From Streptomyces exfoliatus (GTDB taxonomy: Bacteria > Actinomycetota > Actinomycetes > Streptomycetales > Streptomycetaceae): DNA of 64,000 nucleotides. Shown here piece after piece: positions 17,187 through 25,647 of the stretch. The notes under the pieces were generated by a model. The model did no database searches and was not told the origin of the DNA. It worked only from the letters and a program-made list of their open reading frames with translations. Positions within the stretch are counted from its first letter, which is position 1, and the number at the start of each line of letters is the position of its first letter. Position numbers and translations under genes: made by a program. The stretch is taken from contig NZ_JNZP01000015.1 in assembly GCF_000725545.1 (NCBI RefSeq), positions 310,001 through 374,000 of the forward strand, in the 5' to 3' direction.

Positions 17187-18521
17187 ATGAACCTCTCCTT
17201 ACGACGCCGCCTGCCCCTCGTCGGACTCCTGGTCGCCGCCTGCCTCGGCACCCTGGCCCCCGCCGCAGGCGCGGCCGCGACCCCCACCACCTCCGATCCC
17301 GCCCGCGAACTCGCCCGCAGCGCACAGCCCTTGACCGATCTGCGCCCGCTCGACCGGATGATCGGCTCGGCCAAGGTCGTCGGCATCGGCGAGGCCACCC
17401 ACAGCTCGGCCGAGTTCTTCACCGCCAAGCACCGGATCTTCGAACACCTCGTGGAGCGGCGGGGCTTCACCACCTTCGCCCTGGAGGCCAACTGGTCCAC
17501 CGGGCTCCTCGTCGACGAGTGGGTCCGCACCGGCCGCGGCGACATCCGGGCCATCATGCGGGACGAGTTCCAGGAGTCGTACCGCCTCTGGAACACCGAG
17601 GAGTACCTCGACCTGTTCCTGTGGATGCGCCGGCACAACCAGCTCCACCCCGGCCACCAGGTCCGCTTCATGGGCAACGACCTCGGCTACGCGGGCCGGA
17701 GCCTCTTCGACACGGTGACCTCGTACGTGGCTCGCACCCACCCGGCGCTCCTCCCCCGCTTCCAGGAGTTGTACCGGGCCTCGCGCCCCACCGGTGAGGT
17801 GCGGGCGTGGATGAAGGGGTACATGGCCAGGCCGGAGGCCGAGCGGCAGCGGATGGCCGGCGAGGTGAACACCGCCCTCGCCCTCCTGGAGCGACAGACC
17901 CCGGGTCAGGACGCACGCGCGCGTGAGGCCGCCGCCTGGGCGGTCCAGCACGCGCGGGCCATCGCCCAGGTCGGCACCGTCTACGCCCACGACATGACGA
18001 CGGACGCGGGGGTCGCGGAGGCGATGCTCTACCGCGACCGGATCATGGCCGAGAACACCGTGTGGTGGCAGCGGCGGACCGGCGACCGGATGGTGCTCTC
18101 GGCGCACAACGGGCACGTCGGCTACGAGTCGATGAAGCCGGACCAGTACCCGCGCACCCAGGGCGCCTTCCTCCGTGACGCCCTCGGCCGGGACTACGTG
18201 ACCGTCGGCGCCTCCTTCGGGCAGGGCTCGTTCAACGCCCACGACACCGAGGCCCCGGGCGAGCCGCTCCGCACCTTCACCCTCGGCACGCTCGGCGCCG
18301 ACAGCAGCGCCCACACCCTGGACCGGGTCTCGCCGGACGCCTTCTACCTGGACCTGCGGCGGACGACACCGGCGGCGCGCGACTGGCTCGGCACGCACCG
18401 GCCGAGCCGGCACATCGGGACCGCGTACCCCTGGCCGGGCTCCGTGGCCCCGGTCCGGCTCTCCACCGCGTACGACCTGCTGATCCACTTCCCCCGGATC
18501 ACGGCGGCCCGGCTGCGCTGA
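17187..18521 (+). CDS. Secreted erythromycin-esterase-like protein
   Basis: 444 residues. A Sec signal peptide covers residues 1-30 (basic RRR, hydrophobic core, GAA cleavage area). The body shows the erythromycin esterase superfamily hallmarks: GEATHSSAEFF at 68-78, ALEANWSTG, the GNDLGYAG stretch and SAHNGHVGY. The histidine and glutamates of GEATH correspond to the catalytic centre of EreA-type enzymes. Most such Streptomyces proteins are not proven macrolide esterases; the natural substrate is unknown. The 119-bp gap before it holds GC-rich short repeats (GTCCCCCGG twice). Confidence 0.85.
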   Translation: MNLSLRRRLPLVGLLVAACLGTLAPAAGAAATPTTSDPARELARSAQPLTDLRPLDRMIGSAKVVGIGEATHSSAEFFTAKHRIFEHLVERRGFTTFALEANWSTGLLVDEWVRTGRGDIRAIMRDEFQESYRLWNTEEYLDLFLWMRRHNQLHPGHQVRFMGNDLGYAGRSLFDTVTSYVARTHPALLPRFQELYRASRPTGEVRAWMKGYMARPEAERQRMAGEVNTALALLERQTPGQDARAREAAAWAVQHARAIAQVGTVYAHDMTTDAGVAEAMLYRDRIMAENTVWWQRRTGDRMVLSAHNGHVGYESMKPDQYPRTQGAFLRDALGRDYVTVGASFGQGSFNAHDTEAPGEPLRTFTLGTLGADSSAHTLDRVSPDAFYLDLRRTTPAARDWLGTHRPSRHIGTAYPWPGSVAPVRLSTAYDLLIHFPRITAARLR

Positions 18522-18639
18522 CACCCCGTCGGACGTCTGGACGGGGCCGTGCGCGGGCATGCTGGCCATGGAGCCGCCGCCCGCGCACGGGGCGCACTCG
18601 GCGCTGCGGCCCCCTCGACGTGGAGGGACGGGTCTGGTC

Positions 18640-19914
18640 GTGACCGGGATGAGTGTGGAGCCGTACCGGGAGATCACCTTCGACAAGGACGGCGACGGAC
18701 CCCCGGGGCAGTCCGCGTCCCTCGCCGCACTGGCGAGGCAAGGGGTCACGGAGCTGGTGGTGTTCGCGCACGGGTGGAACAGCTCTCCCTCCGGCGCCAC
18801 CCGTCTCTACTCCGACTTCTTCGCCCCCTTCCCGGGTCTGCTCGCCCCCGGGACCGAGGCCGGGTACGCGGGAGTGGTCTGGCCGTCGATGATGTTCACC
18901 GGTGAGCCGGGACCGGACTACCGGGCCCTCGTGACGGTCCTCCCGGAGAAGGAGCCGGTGCTCGACCGGCTCACCGAACTCCTCGTGACGGCAGCGGCGG
19001 ACGAGAGGGCGTTCGCCGAGTTCGGGGCGCTGCTGCGGGAGCTGACGGACGTGTCCGGCGGAGGCGCCGCCGCGGTGGAAGCGGTGCCGGCGTTCCTGCT
19101 CGCGGACCCGGTCGAGGTCTGCGCCCTGTTCACGGAGGCACTGGAGGCCGAGGCGCGGGAGGCGGGGGCCGTCTCGTCCGGGGCCGTACCAGCGGGGGCC
19201 GTCCCAGCGGTGGCCGTACCGGCTGACGGATTCGAGAGCGGCTTCGGGGAGGGGCTCAAGCGGTACTGGAAGGGCGCCCGGGAAGCCCTGCGGCAGGCCA
19301 CCTACTACGTGATGAAGAAGCGGGCCGGGCGGGTCGGCGAAGCGGGCCTCGGACCGCTGCTCGGCGAGGTCGCCAGGGCCGCCCCCGGCCTCCGCGTCCA
19401 CCTCGTGGGCCACAGCATGGGCGCCCGGCTCGTCTCGTACGCGCTGAAGGGGCTGCCGTCGGAGGCCCGCCCCGTCGCCTCCGTGACGCTCCTCCAGGGC
19501 GCCTTCTCGCACTACGCGTTCGCCGCGCGGCTGCCGCACGACGCCCGGCGGTCCGGCTCGCTGCGGGACGTGCAGCAGCGGATCCGGGGGCCCCTGGTGG
19601 CCTGCTACTCGCGGCACGACACGGCACTCGGGGTGATGTACCCGCTGGCGTCCCGGCTCGCGCGCGACTCCGAGTCGCTCGGTGGCCTGCGACTGCCGGG
19701 CGCGAGCGATCCGCGCTGGGGTGCGATCGGGTACGACGGCGTCCAGGCGGTGCCGGGGACGGTGCAGCGGAGCCTGGCGGCGGTCCTGGGCGCGGGGGTG
19801 CCGGCCTCGGGCTGTGTGAACGTGGACACGGCGGAGGTGGTCCGCTCGCACAGCGACGTCTGCGAGCCGGAGCTGGCCCGGGTGGTGGTGTCGGCGGCCC
19901 GCGCGGGGCGTTGA
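18640..19914 (+). CDS. Alpha/beta hydrolase, possible serine esterase
   Basis: 424 residues from GTG 18640, which has GGAGGG 12 nt upstream; ATG 18649 is an alternative. The oxyanion strand VVFAHGWNSSPSGA is near residue 45 and the nucleophile elbow GHSMG at 257-261. Between them lies a long variable insertion that includes a short degenerate repeat rich in alanine, valine and proline around residues 175-195, also visible as a near-repeat in the DNA at 19165-19225. No signal peptide is seen. The substrate is unknown. A weak hairpin follows the stop. Confidence 0.78.
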   Translation: MTGMSVEPYREITFDKDGDGPPGQSASLAALARQGVTELVVFAHGWNSSPSGATRLYSDFFAPFPGLLAPGTEAGYAGVVWPSMMFTGEPGPDYRALVTVLPEKEPVLDRLTELLVTAAADERAFAEFGALLRELTDVSGGGAAAVEAVPAFLLADPVEVCALFTEALEAEAREAGAVSSGAVPAGAVPAVAVPADGFESGFGEGLKRYWKGAREALRQATYYVMKKRAGRVGEAGLGPLLGEVARAAPGLRVHLVGHSMGARLVSYALKGLPSEARPVASVTLLQGAFSHYAFAARLPHDARRSGSLRDVQQRIRGPLVACYSRHDTALGVMYPLASRLARDSESLGGLRLPGASDPRWGAIGYDGVQAVPGTVQRSLAAVLGAGVPASGCVNVDTAEVVRSHSDVCEPELARVVVSAARAGR

Positions 19915-19953
19915 AGCCCGTCTTTCCGACCAGGTCGGTCCCGGGCCTGGTCA

Positions 19954-19973
19954 GAGCCCCTTTCGGGGTGCTC
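19954..19973 (+). terminator. Possible terminator after the alpha/beta hydrolase
   Basis: GAGCCCC and GGGGTGCTC form a 7-bp stem with a small bulge around a TTTC loop, 40 bp after the stop. It lies in the 163-bp gap before the next gene, which otherwise shows nothing distinct. Confidence 0.4.
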
Positions 19974-20077
19974 CGGCGCGCCGCTGATGGCTGCCATCCG
20001 AATTTCGATGGAACACGGCGGGGCGCTCGTTCGTCCCTCTGATACCGCGGAATGACCAGCGACGGAGGTGGCGGGAG

Positions 20078-20692
20078 ATGGCCGGTTTCCGGAGTCTCGC
20101 GAGACAGGTGCGCGATCCGGGGTGCGACACGGCGCTGCGCAGGTACTCGCTGCGCAAGTGCTTGGAGCGGTTCGCGCCGTACGGGCACCGGGCGACGTGG
20201 GACCACCTGTGCCGCAGGCACAGGTTCGGACCCGAGGACCGGGACCTCGACCCCGGGCGGCTGATCGCCGCGCTCGACGAGCTGGAGGAGGCGCGCGCCC
20301 TGTGGCTCGCCTACGAGGAGCGGTTCGCCGCCCGGCGGCGGCGCGAGAAGCAGGAGGGCCTGCGGGGACTGGGGGCGCTCGACGACTGGCACCGGCGGAT
20401 CTGGGGCGGCAACGGGGTGGTCCGGTGCGGCGATCCGGCGGTGCATCCGTCGGACCCCCTGCCGGAGGTGCTGCGGCGGCTGATCACGGCCCTGGAGCGC
20501 GGTCCCGGCGAGGAGTGCCCGGTGTGCGCGGGGCCGCGGATCGAGTGGACCGGTCCCGGGGACGCGTACGAGCCCTGGCTCGGCCCGGTGTGCGGGGACT
20601 GCGGAGTGGGCGTCCCCCGCGCGGTGCTGACCTCGGGGGCGCTGGCCCGCGCCCGTGGGGAACGGAACCGGCCGCTGGCGTCGGCGGCCTGA
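20078..20692 (+). CDS. Conserved hypothetical protein with a four-cysteine zinc ribbon
   Basis: 204 residues, not recognised beyond a likely Streptomyces-type hypothetical. The N-terminal half is helical and strongly basic (LRRYSLRKCLERF, FAARRRREKQ). The C-terminal part has CPVC at 147-150 and CGDC at 172-175, a spacing that fits a single zinc ribbon, flanking a tryptophan-rich turn. There is no membrane segment. A purine-rich GGAGGTGGCGGGAG lies just before the ATG. It converges with soxR with 9 bp between the stops. Nucleic-acid binding is a guess from charge and ribbon only. Confidence 0.7.
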   Translation: MAGFRSLARQVRDPGCDTALRRYSLRKCLERFAPYGHRATWDHLCRRHRFGPEDRDLDPGRLIAALDELEEARALWLAYEERFAARRRREKQEGLRGLGALDDWHRRIWGGNGVVRCGDPAVHPSDPLPEVLRRLITALERGPGEECPVCAGPRIEWTGPGDAYEPWLGPVCGDCGVGVPRAVLTSGALARARGERNRPLASAA

Positions 20693-20701
20693 ACCGGGCC
20701 C

Positions 20702-21181
20702 CTACGCCGGATCCTCCGGGGCGGTCCGGCGTACCGGCATCAGGCGGGAGCCCGCCATCCGTTCGCCGAAGACGTCGTCCGGGTTGGACAGGACGCAGTT
20801 CTGCAGGGACAGGCAGCCGCAGCCGATGCAGTCCGTCAGGTGGTCGCGGAGCCGGCCGAGTTGCTTGATGCGTTCGTCGAGCTCGGTGCGCCAGGCGGCG
20901 GAGAGCTTGGCCCAGTCCTCGTTGGTGGGGGTGCGCTCCTCCGGGAGCTGGGCGAGCGCCTCGCGGATCGTGGCCAGCGGGATCCCGACCCGCTGCGCGG
21001 CGCGGACGAAGGCGACCCGGCGCAGCGTGTCGCGGCCGTAGCGGCGCTGGTTGCCGGTGGTGCGGCGGCTGCTGATAAGCCCCTTCGCCTCGTAGAAGTG
21101 AAGGGCGGAGACGGCGGCTCCGCTACGGGCGGAGAGCTGGCCGACGGTGAGCTCGTGGATCTTCTCTGGAATCTGCGGCAC
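20702..21181 (-). CDS. soxR: Redox-sensing MerR-family activator SoxR
   Basis: 159 residues. A MerR helix-turn-helix occupies residues 10-50 (LSARSGAAVSALHFYEAKGLI), followed by the dimerisation helix and the [2Fe-2S] ligands Cys118, Cys121, Cys123 and Cys129 in DCIGCGCLSLQNC. In Streptomyces SoxR is oxidised by redox-active pigments and switches on a small set of reductase and transporter genes, not a soxS cascade. The tail after the cluster is about 30 residues long, as is usual in actinomycetes. The gap to the MaoC gene is short and no SoxR box was recognised in it. Confidence 0.96.
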   Translation of the reverse strand: MPQIPEKIHELTVGQLSARSGAAVSALHFYEAKGLISSRRTTGNQRRYGRDTLRRVAFVRAAQRVGIPLATIREALAQLPEERTPTNEDWAKLSAAWRTELDERIKQLGRLRDHLTDCIGCGCLSLQNCVLSNPDDVFGERMAGSRLMPVRRTAPEDPA

Positions 21182-21230
21182 CCCGCGACCCTACTGGTCC
21201 GTTGACAGGGGCACCCTCACCCCCACATGC

Positions 21231-21247
21231 TGAGCAAGCGCTTAGAT
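21231..21247. promoter_or_regulatory. TetR operator copy 1 (MaoC promoter)
   Basis: TGAGCAAGCGCTTAGAT occurs here and, identical over all 17 bp, at 22432-22448. The core AAGCGCTT is palindromic. It is 58 bp upstream of the MaoC start. Confidence 0.75.
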
Positions 21248-21304
21248 ACCGACCGTTGGGTATGCCGTACCGGGACGGTGCGCCGTACCAGAAGGGACAG
21301 GAAC

Positions 21305-21766
21305 ATGGCCGAGCCGAGGATCTTCACCTCCGCCGAGGAGCTGCGCGCGGGGGTCGGCGAACAGCTGGGACACAGCGACTGGCTGGAGATCGACCAGAAG
21401 CGGATCGACCTCTTCGCCGAGGCGACCGGGGACCACCAGTGGATCCACGTGGACCCGGAGCGCGCGGCCTCCGGCCCGTTCGGCACGACCATCGCGCACG
21501 GCTATCTGACCCTGTCGCTGCTGCCGCTGTTCGTCCCGCAGGTCCTGACGGTCGAGGGCATGAAGATGGGCGTCAACTACGGCACGGAGAAGGTGCGTTT
21601 CCCGGCGCCCGTGCCGGTCGGCTCGCGGCTGCGCGCCACGGCCGTCCTGACGAAGGTGGAGGAGGCCGGTGGCGGCGTGCAGGTGACGGCGGCGGTGACG
21701 GTGGAGCGCGAGGGCTCCGAGAAGCCCGTCTGTGTCGCCGAGTCGGTCTCCCGCTACTACTTCTGA
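21305..21766 (+). CDS. MaoC-family (R)-specific enoyl-CoA hydratase-like protein
   Basis: 153 residues from ATG 21305, which follows an AGAAGGGACAGG ribosome site. It is a single hot-dog domain; the hydratase motif is present with Asp43 and His48 in TGDHQWIHVDPERA, followed by the FGTTIAHGYLTLSL helix. It probably hydrates trans-2-enoyl-CoA in an acyl-CoA degradation route. Its stop overlaps the convergent TetR stop by 10 bp, and both genes carry the same 17-bp operator upstream, so they form one regulon. Confidence 0.88.
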   Translation: MAEPRIFTSAEELRAGVGEQLGHSDWLEIDQKRIDLFAEATGDHQWIHVDPERAASGPFGTTIAHGYLTLSLLPLFVPQVLTVEGMKMGVNYGTEKVRFPAPVPVGSRLRATAVLTKVEEAGGGVQVTAAVTVEREGSEKPVCVAESVSRYYF

Positions 21767-22383
21767 GCGCCGACCATCCTGAGGACGAGGTCGGCGTAGA
21801 GCGCGCCGACCTCGTCTGGCGTGCGGCGGCCCTGGGTGTTGAACCAGCGCGAGACGTCGATGCAGAGGGAGAGCACGGCGACCGTGGTGCCCGACACGTC
21901 CGGCACCTCGAACTCGCCGGCCGCCACGCCCTCGTCGATGATGCGGCGCACCGTCGCGTCGGACTCGCGACGCAGCTCCACGATCTCGGCGCGGTGCTCG
22001 GGTCCGAGGGCGTCGAGCTCGTACTGGACGACCCGGGCCGTGGTGTGGCGCTCGGCGTGCCAGCGGACGAAGGAGCGTACGGCGTCGGCGAGGCGTTCGG
22101 CGGCCGGGCCGTCGCCGTCGGCCGCGGCCCGGAGGATCTCCAGGGCCTTGTCGTGGCCGATCCGGCTGATGCGGTGGAGCAGCTCTTCCTTGGTCTTGTA
22201 GTGGATGTAGAGCGCGGCCGGGCTCATGCCGGCGCGGCCGGCGATGTCCCGGGTGGTGGTGGCGTGGTAGCCCCGCTCGGCGAACGCCTCGACGGCGGCC
22301 ACGAGCAGTCGCCGGGCCGCCTCGGGCGTGACCTCGCCCCAGGGCACGTCCTCGACCCCGGGCGTCTCCTCCGCCGCGCTCAT
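21757..22383 (-). CDS. TetR-family regulator of the MaoC gene
   Basis: 208 residues from ATG 22383, preceded by GAGAAGGAG. The helix-turn-helix ends with AGMSPAALYIHYKTKEELLHRI, the form seen in regulators of fatty-acid or polyketide-like acyl-CoA metabolism. The C-terminal domain has a WHAERHTTARVVQYELDALGPE segment typical of this subgroup. Identical operators in front of this gene and the MaoC gene indicate autorepression plus control of the hydratase, probably relieved by an acyl-CoA. Confidence 0.88.
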   Translation of the reverse strand: MSAAEETPGVEDVPWGEVTPEAARRLLVAAVEAFAERGYHATTTRDIAGRAGMSPAALYIHYKTKEELLHRISRIGHDKALEILRAAADGDGPAAERLADAVRSFVRWHAERHTTARVVQYELDALGPEHRAEIVELRRESDATVRRIIDEGVAAGEFEVPDVSGTTVAVLSLCIDVSRWFNTQGRRTPDEVGALYADLVLRMVGAQK

Positions 22384-22431
22384 CCGACACTCCTTCTCGA
22401 CCCCGTCAGGACGAACACCATACAACGAGGG

Positions 22432-22448
22432 TGAGCAAGCGCTTAGAT
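22432..22448. promoter_or_regulatory. TetR operator copy 2 (tetR promoter)
   Basis: TGAGCAAGCGCTTAGAT, identical to 21231-21247, 49 bp upstream of the tetR start and just after the stop of the YiaA-type gene. Confidence 0.75.
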
Positions 22449-22456
22449 CCGGTGGC

Positions 22457-22744
22457 TCAGAGCTTCTGGAAGGGGTCGTGCTCGGCGAGGAGCTTCTCCA
22501 GCCGGGCCTGGTCGACGCGGCTGACGATCTGGCCCTCCTCCTGGCGGTCGCGGACGACCTTGGCGAGCGTGAACGCCGAGGTCGTGAGGTAGAGGACCGC
22601 GACGGCGAGGAAGGCCCGCACCCAGGCGCTGGCCTCCAGCTGGAAGATCCCGATGGCCACGGCCGCGAGGGCGATGCCGAAGGAGAGGACGGCCTGCATG
22701 TAGTAGGCGGCGGTGTTCTGGTGCTTGACCGGTGTGTCGCTCAT
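22457..22744 (-). CDS. YiaA/YiaB-family inner membrane protein
   Basis: 95 residues from ATG 22744. Two hydrophobic helices (about 15-38 and 42-62) are followed by a charged cytoplasmic tail ending in LLAEHDPFQKL. The paired aromatic YYMQAVLSFGIALA start is typical of the YiaAB domain. Function unknown. It lies between the acyl-CoA dehydrogenase and the MaoC-regulating tetR, on the same strand as both, but gaps of 100 bp and 70 bp leave its operon membership open. Confidence 0.82.
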   Translation of the reverse strand: MSDTPVKHQNTAAYYMQAVLSFGIALAAVAIGIFQLEASAWVRAFLAVAVLYLTTSAFTLAKVVRDRQEEGQIVSRVDQARLEKLLAEHDPFQKL

Positions 22745-22853
22745 GCAGGTCAGCATCGGCCGGACGTGGCCGCTGCCACATCCGTCCGGGTACTCAGCGT
22801 CGTACTCAGAAGGCACGGATCGGAAGCGGGAGGCGGGGATCGGCAGCCGGAGG

Positions 22854-24011
22854 TCAGAAGGCCGAGATCCCCGTCAGCGCCCGTCCGATGATGAGCTTCT
22901 GGATCTGGCTGGTGCCCTCGTACAGGGTCATCACGCGCGCGTCGCGGACCAGCTTGCCGACCGGGTACTCGTCGATGTAGCCGTAGCCGCCGAAGACCTG
23001 GAGGGCGTTGTTCGCGGCGCGGACGGCTGCCTCGGAGGCGTACAGCTTCGCCTTGGAGGCGGCGGTGGCGAAGTCCTGGCCCCGGTCGATCAGGTCGGCG
23101 ACCCGCCAGGTGAGCAGCCGGGCGGCGTCCACGTCGACGGCGATGTCGCTGATCAGTTCCTGCACCAGCTGGTACGAGGCGATGGGCTTGCCGAACTGCT
23201 CGCGCTCCCCCGCGTACCGCACGGCGGCGTCGAGCGCGGCCTGGGCGATGCCGACGCAGCCCGCGGCGACCGACATGCGCCCCTTGGCGAGGGCGGACAT
23301 GGCGACGGTGAAGCCCTTGCCCTCGGGGCCGAGCATCGCGCCGGCCGGGACGCGGACGTCCTCCAGGACCAGTTCGGCGGTGGCCTGGCCGCGCAGGCCG
23401 AGCTTGCCGTGGACGGGCCGGCGGGTGAGGCCGGGGGTGTCGGTGGGGACGAGGAAGGCGGAGACGCCCTTGTGTCCCGGGGCGTCGCCGGTGCGGGCGA
23501 AGAGCAGGACGACATCGGCCCAGGTGCCGTTGGTGATGAACATCTTGGTGCCGTTGATCACGTAGTCGCCGGTGGCGTCGTCCCGTACCGCCCGGGTGGC
23601 GAGGTTCCCCGCGTCGGAGCCGGTGCCGGGTTCGGTGAGGCCGAAGCAGCCGAGCGCCTCGCCGGAGGCGAGCCGGGGCAGCCACTGCCGCTTCTGCTCC
23701 TCGCTGCCCCAGGAGGCGATCGTCTTGGCGACGAGGCCGAGGGAGACGGAGACGATGCCGCGCACGGAGGAGTCGCCGCGGCCGAGCTCCTCGGTCACCA
23801 GGCAGTACGCGAGGTGGTCGCCGCCGGAGCCGCCGTACTCCTCCGGGATCGTGAGTCCGAGGAAGCCGACGGCGCCGAGCTTCTTCACGATTCCCCGGTC
23901 GACCTCCTCGGCGCGGTCCCATGCCGTCGCGTGCGGGGTGACCTCGCGGGCCACGAAGTCCTCGGCGAGCCGCCGTACGGCTTCCTGTTCCTCGCTCAGC
24001 GCCAGATCCAC
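22854..24011 (-). CDS. Acyl-CoA dehydrogenase
   Basis: 385 residues, the usual length of short/medium-chain acyl-CoA dehydrogenases. FAD- and substrate-binding CFGLTEPGTGSDAGN and the WADVVLLFARTG sheet are present, and the catalytic base is Glu365 in MTLYEGTSQIQ. The family signatures GYGYIDEYPVGKLVRDARV and QVFGGYGY are intact. It uses electron-transfer flavoprotein to oxidise an acyl-CoA. It is divergent from a TetR gene 70 bp away, with an inverted repeat between the starts. Confidence 0.93.
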   Translation of the reverse strand: MDLALSEEQEAVRRLAEDFVAREVTPHATAWDRAEEVDRGIVKKLGAVGFLGLTIPEEYGGSGGDHLAYCLVTEELGRGDSSVRGIVSVSLGLVAKTIASWGSEEQKRQWLPRLASGEALGCFGLTEPGTGSDAGNLATRAVRDDATGDYVINGTKMFITNGTWADVVLLFARTGDAPGHKGVSAFLVPTDTPGLTRRPVHGKLGLRGQATAELVLEDVRVPAGAMLGPEGKGFTVAMSALAKGRMSVAAGCVGIAQAALDAAVRYAGEREQFGKPIASYQLVQELISDIAVDVDAARLLTWRVADLIDRGQDFATAASKAKLYASEAAVRAANNALQVFGGYGYIDEYPVGKLVRDARVMTLYEGTSQIQKLIIGRALTGISAF

Positions 24012-24035
24012 CGTGCATCACCTCGTCCGGTCCCG

Positions 24036-24055
24036 TTAATTACCACTGCTAGTTT
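24036..24055. promoter_or_regulatory. Candidate TetR operator, AAACTAGC type
   Basis: Read on the minus strand this is AAACTAGCAGTGGTAATTAA. It agrees at 14 of 20 positions, including the first eight, with 35929-35948 upstream of the aldehyde dehydrogenase. It lies between the acyl-CoA dehydrogenase and the divergent tetR gene. Confidence 0.5.
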
Positions 24056-24068
24056 TTGAACGCAGGCC

Positions 24069-24074
24069 TACTAT
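24069..24074 (+). promoter_or_regulatory. Probable -10 box of leaderless tetR promoter
   Basis: TACTAT is followed by 7 nt and ATG 24082, without a ribosome-binding site. This favours 24082 over the in-frame ATG at 24073. Confidence 0.5.
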
Positions 24075-24081
24075 GTGCGCC

Positions 24082-24765
24082 ATGGCCCGACCGCGCAAGC
24101 CCCTGCTCAGCCGAGACCGCATCGTCGAGACGGCGGGCGCGCTCGTGGACGCGGAGGGCCTGGGCGCGCTCTCCACCCGCCGGCTCGCGGCCGAACTCGG
24201 GGTGAGCGGCCCCTCGCTCTACAACCACTTCCGCACGAAGGACGAGATCCTCGACGCCGTCGCCGACGCGGTGAGCGAGAAGATCGACCTGTCGATGTTC
24301 ACGGAGGACGACGGCCGCGACTGGCTCTCGGCGCTCCACGACTGGGCCGTCTCCTACCGCGCCGCCCTCGCCGACCACCCCCACATCGTCCCGGTCCTCG
24401 CCCAGGGCCCCGGCCGCCGCCCGGCCGGTCTGCGGGTCGCGGACGCCGTCTTCGGCGCGATGGTCCGCGCGGGCTGGCCGCCGGCCCAGGCCACCTCCAT
24501 CGGCGCCCTCATGCGGTACTTCATCACCGGCTCCGCGCTCGGCTCCTTCGCCCGCGGCTTCGTCGACGACGAGTCGGCCTACGACCCGGCCGACTACCCC
24601 CACCTCGGCCAGGCCCACCTCCTCGCGGAACACCGCCAGAAGGTCGACGAAGGCGCCTTCGACACGGGCCTGCGGGCCCTGCTCGACGGGCTCAGGCTCC
24701 AGTACGAGACCCTCGGCCGGCGCCCCCCGGCCCGCCCCGACACTTCGGCCGCCGCCGAAGCGTGA
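24082..24765 (+). CDS. TetR-family regulator (tetracycline-repressor C-terminal type)
   Basis: 227 residues. The N-terminus has SRDRIVETAGALVDAEGLGALSTRRLAAELGVSGPSLYNHF, the classical TetR form, and the C-terminal part resembles the TetR_C domain with DWLSALHDWAVSYRAALADHPHIVPVL. It is divergent from the acyl-CoA dehydrogenase and probably controls it through the 24036-24055 repeat. A related repeat 12 kb away suggests a second target. Its end is close to the next gene (18 bp), which may be in the same transcript. Confidence 0.88.
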   Translation: MARPRKPLLSRDRIVETAGALVDAEGLGALSTRRLAAELGVSGPSLYNHFRTKDEILDAVADAVSEKIDLSMFTEDDGRDWLSALHDWAVSYRAALADHPHIVPVLAQGPGRRPAGLRVADAVFGAMVRAGWPPAQATSIGALMRYFITGSALGSFARGFVDDESAYDPADYPHLGQAHLLAEHRQKVDEGAFDTGLRALLDGLRLQYETLGRRPPARPDTSAAAEA

Positions 24766-24783
24766 GTGCGGGAACCTCGACGC

Positions 24784-25479
24784 ATGGCAGCCAGTGACCT
24801 CGCCGCCCTCGCGGCGCTCTTCGCGGACGAGACCCGCGCCGCGTTCCTGCTCGCCCTGCTCGACGGGCGGGCCTGGACCGCGGGGGAACTCGCCCGGCAC
24901 GCGGGCGTGGCGCCGTCCACCGCGAGCGAGCACCTCGGCAAGCTGGTCTCCGGCGGGGTCCTCGCGGAGGAGCGGCAGGGGCGCCACCGCTACGTCCGCC
25001 TCGCCGATCCCGGGATCGCGCACCTCGTCGAGGACCTGGCCGTGCGGTCCGAACCGGCGGTGGCCGCGCCGCCCCGCTCGCTGCGGGCCGCGAACGCGGG
25101 GCGGGCGATGGCCCGGGGGCGGACCTGTTACGACCACCTCGCGGGACGGCTGGGCATCGTCGTGACCGAGGCGATGACCGCGCGCGGACTGCTGCGCCAG
25201 GACACCGGCTTCGCGCTCACGGACCAGGGCCTGGCCTGGTTCGACGACCTCGGCGTCCCCCTCGTACGCCGGGGCCGGCGGCCCGTCGCGCGCGGCTGCC
25301 TCGACTGGACCGAGCGGAAGCCGCATCTCGCGGGGGTCGCCGGCGCCGCGCTGTGCCGGCACGCGCTGGACGCGGGATGGTGCGTACGCATCGGGTCGGA
25401 GCGGGCCGTGAAGGTGACCGAGGAGGGCGAGAGCGCGCTGTACGCGTCCCTGGGCATCGCTCCGGCGGAGCTTGGGTGA
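24784..25479 (+). CDS. ArsR-family winged-helix regulator with extended C-terminal domain
   Basis: 231 residues from ATG 24784; GTG 24766 is possible. Residues 1-80 form an ArsR-type winged helix (LARHAGVAPSTASEHLGKLVSGGVLAEERQGRHRYVRL). No classical metal-binding ELCVC motif is present. The remaining 140 residues include RGRTCYDHLAGRLGIVVTEAM and CLDWTERKPHLAGVAGAAL segments, which also occur in a group of ArsR regulators of unknown ligand. It is immediately downstream of a TetR gene; its target could be the EamA transporter that follows. Confidence 0.85.
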   Translation: MAASDLAALAALFADETRAAFLLALLDGRAWTAGELARHAGVAPSTASEHLGKLVSGGVLAEERQGRHRYVRLADPGIAHLVEDLAVRSEPAVAAPPRSLRAANAGRAMARGRTCYDHLAGRLGIVVTEAMTARGLLRQDTGFALTDQGLAWFDDLGVPLVRRGRRPVARGCLDWTERKPHLAGVAGAALCRHALDAGWCVRIGSERAVKVTEEGESALYASLGIAPAELG

Positions 25480-25492
25480 GGCCGGTCCTGCG

Positions 25493-25611
25493 CGCGGTCG
25501 CGGGGTGCATGGCCGCAGGACGCACGGTCGCGGGGCGGCGGTCGCAGGGCGCGAGGTCCGACGTCGCGGGGCGGGCGGTCGCGGGGCGGGCCGTCGCGGG
25601 GCGATATTGCG
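25493..25611. repeat. Degenerate GGTCGCGGGGC repeat array
   Basis: At least six imperfect copies of GGTCGCGGGGC (or CGTCGCGGGGC) fill most of the 168-bp gap between the ArsR-type gene and the EamA gene. The array is irregular in spacing. No gene is supported here. Confidence 0.6.
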
Positions 25612-25647
25612 GTGAACGCCGAAGCGTCCGCGCCCTACGGTCGAGCC

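Noticed and set aside
17187..18521. Macrolide-resistance esterase
   Set aside because: The family fold is clear, but most Streptomyces members have no proven macrolide activity and no macrolide genes are near.
25493..25611. Repeat array as a replication origin or iteron set
   Set aside because: Spacing is irregular and no DnaA-type boxes or rep gene are present.
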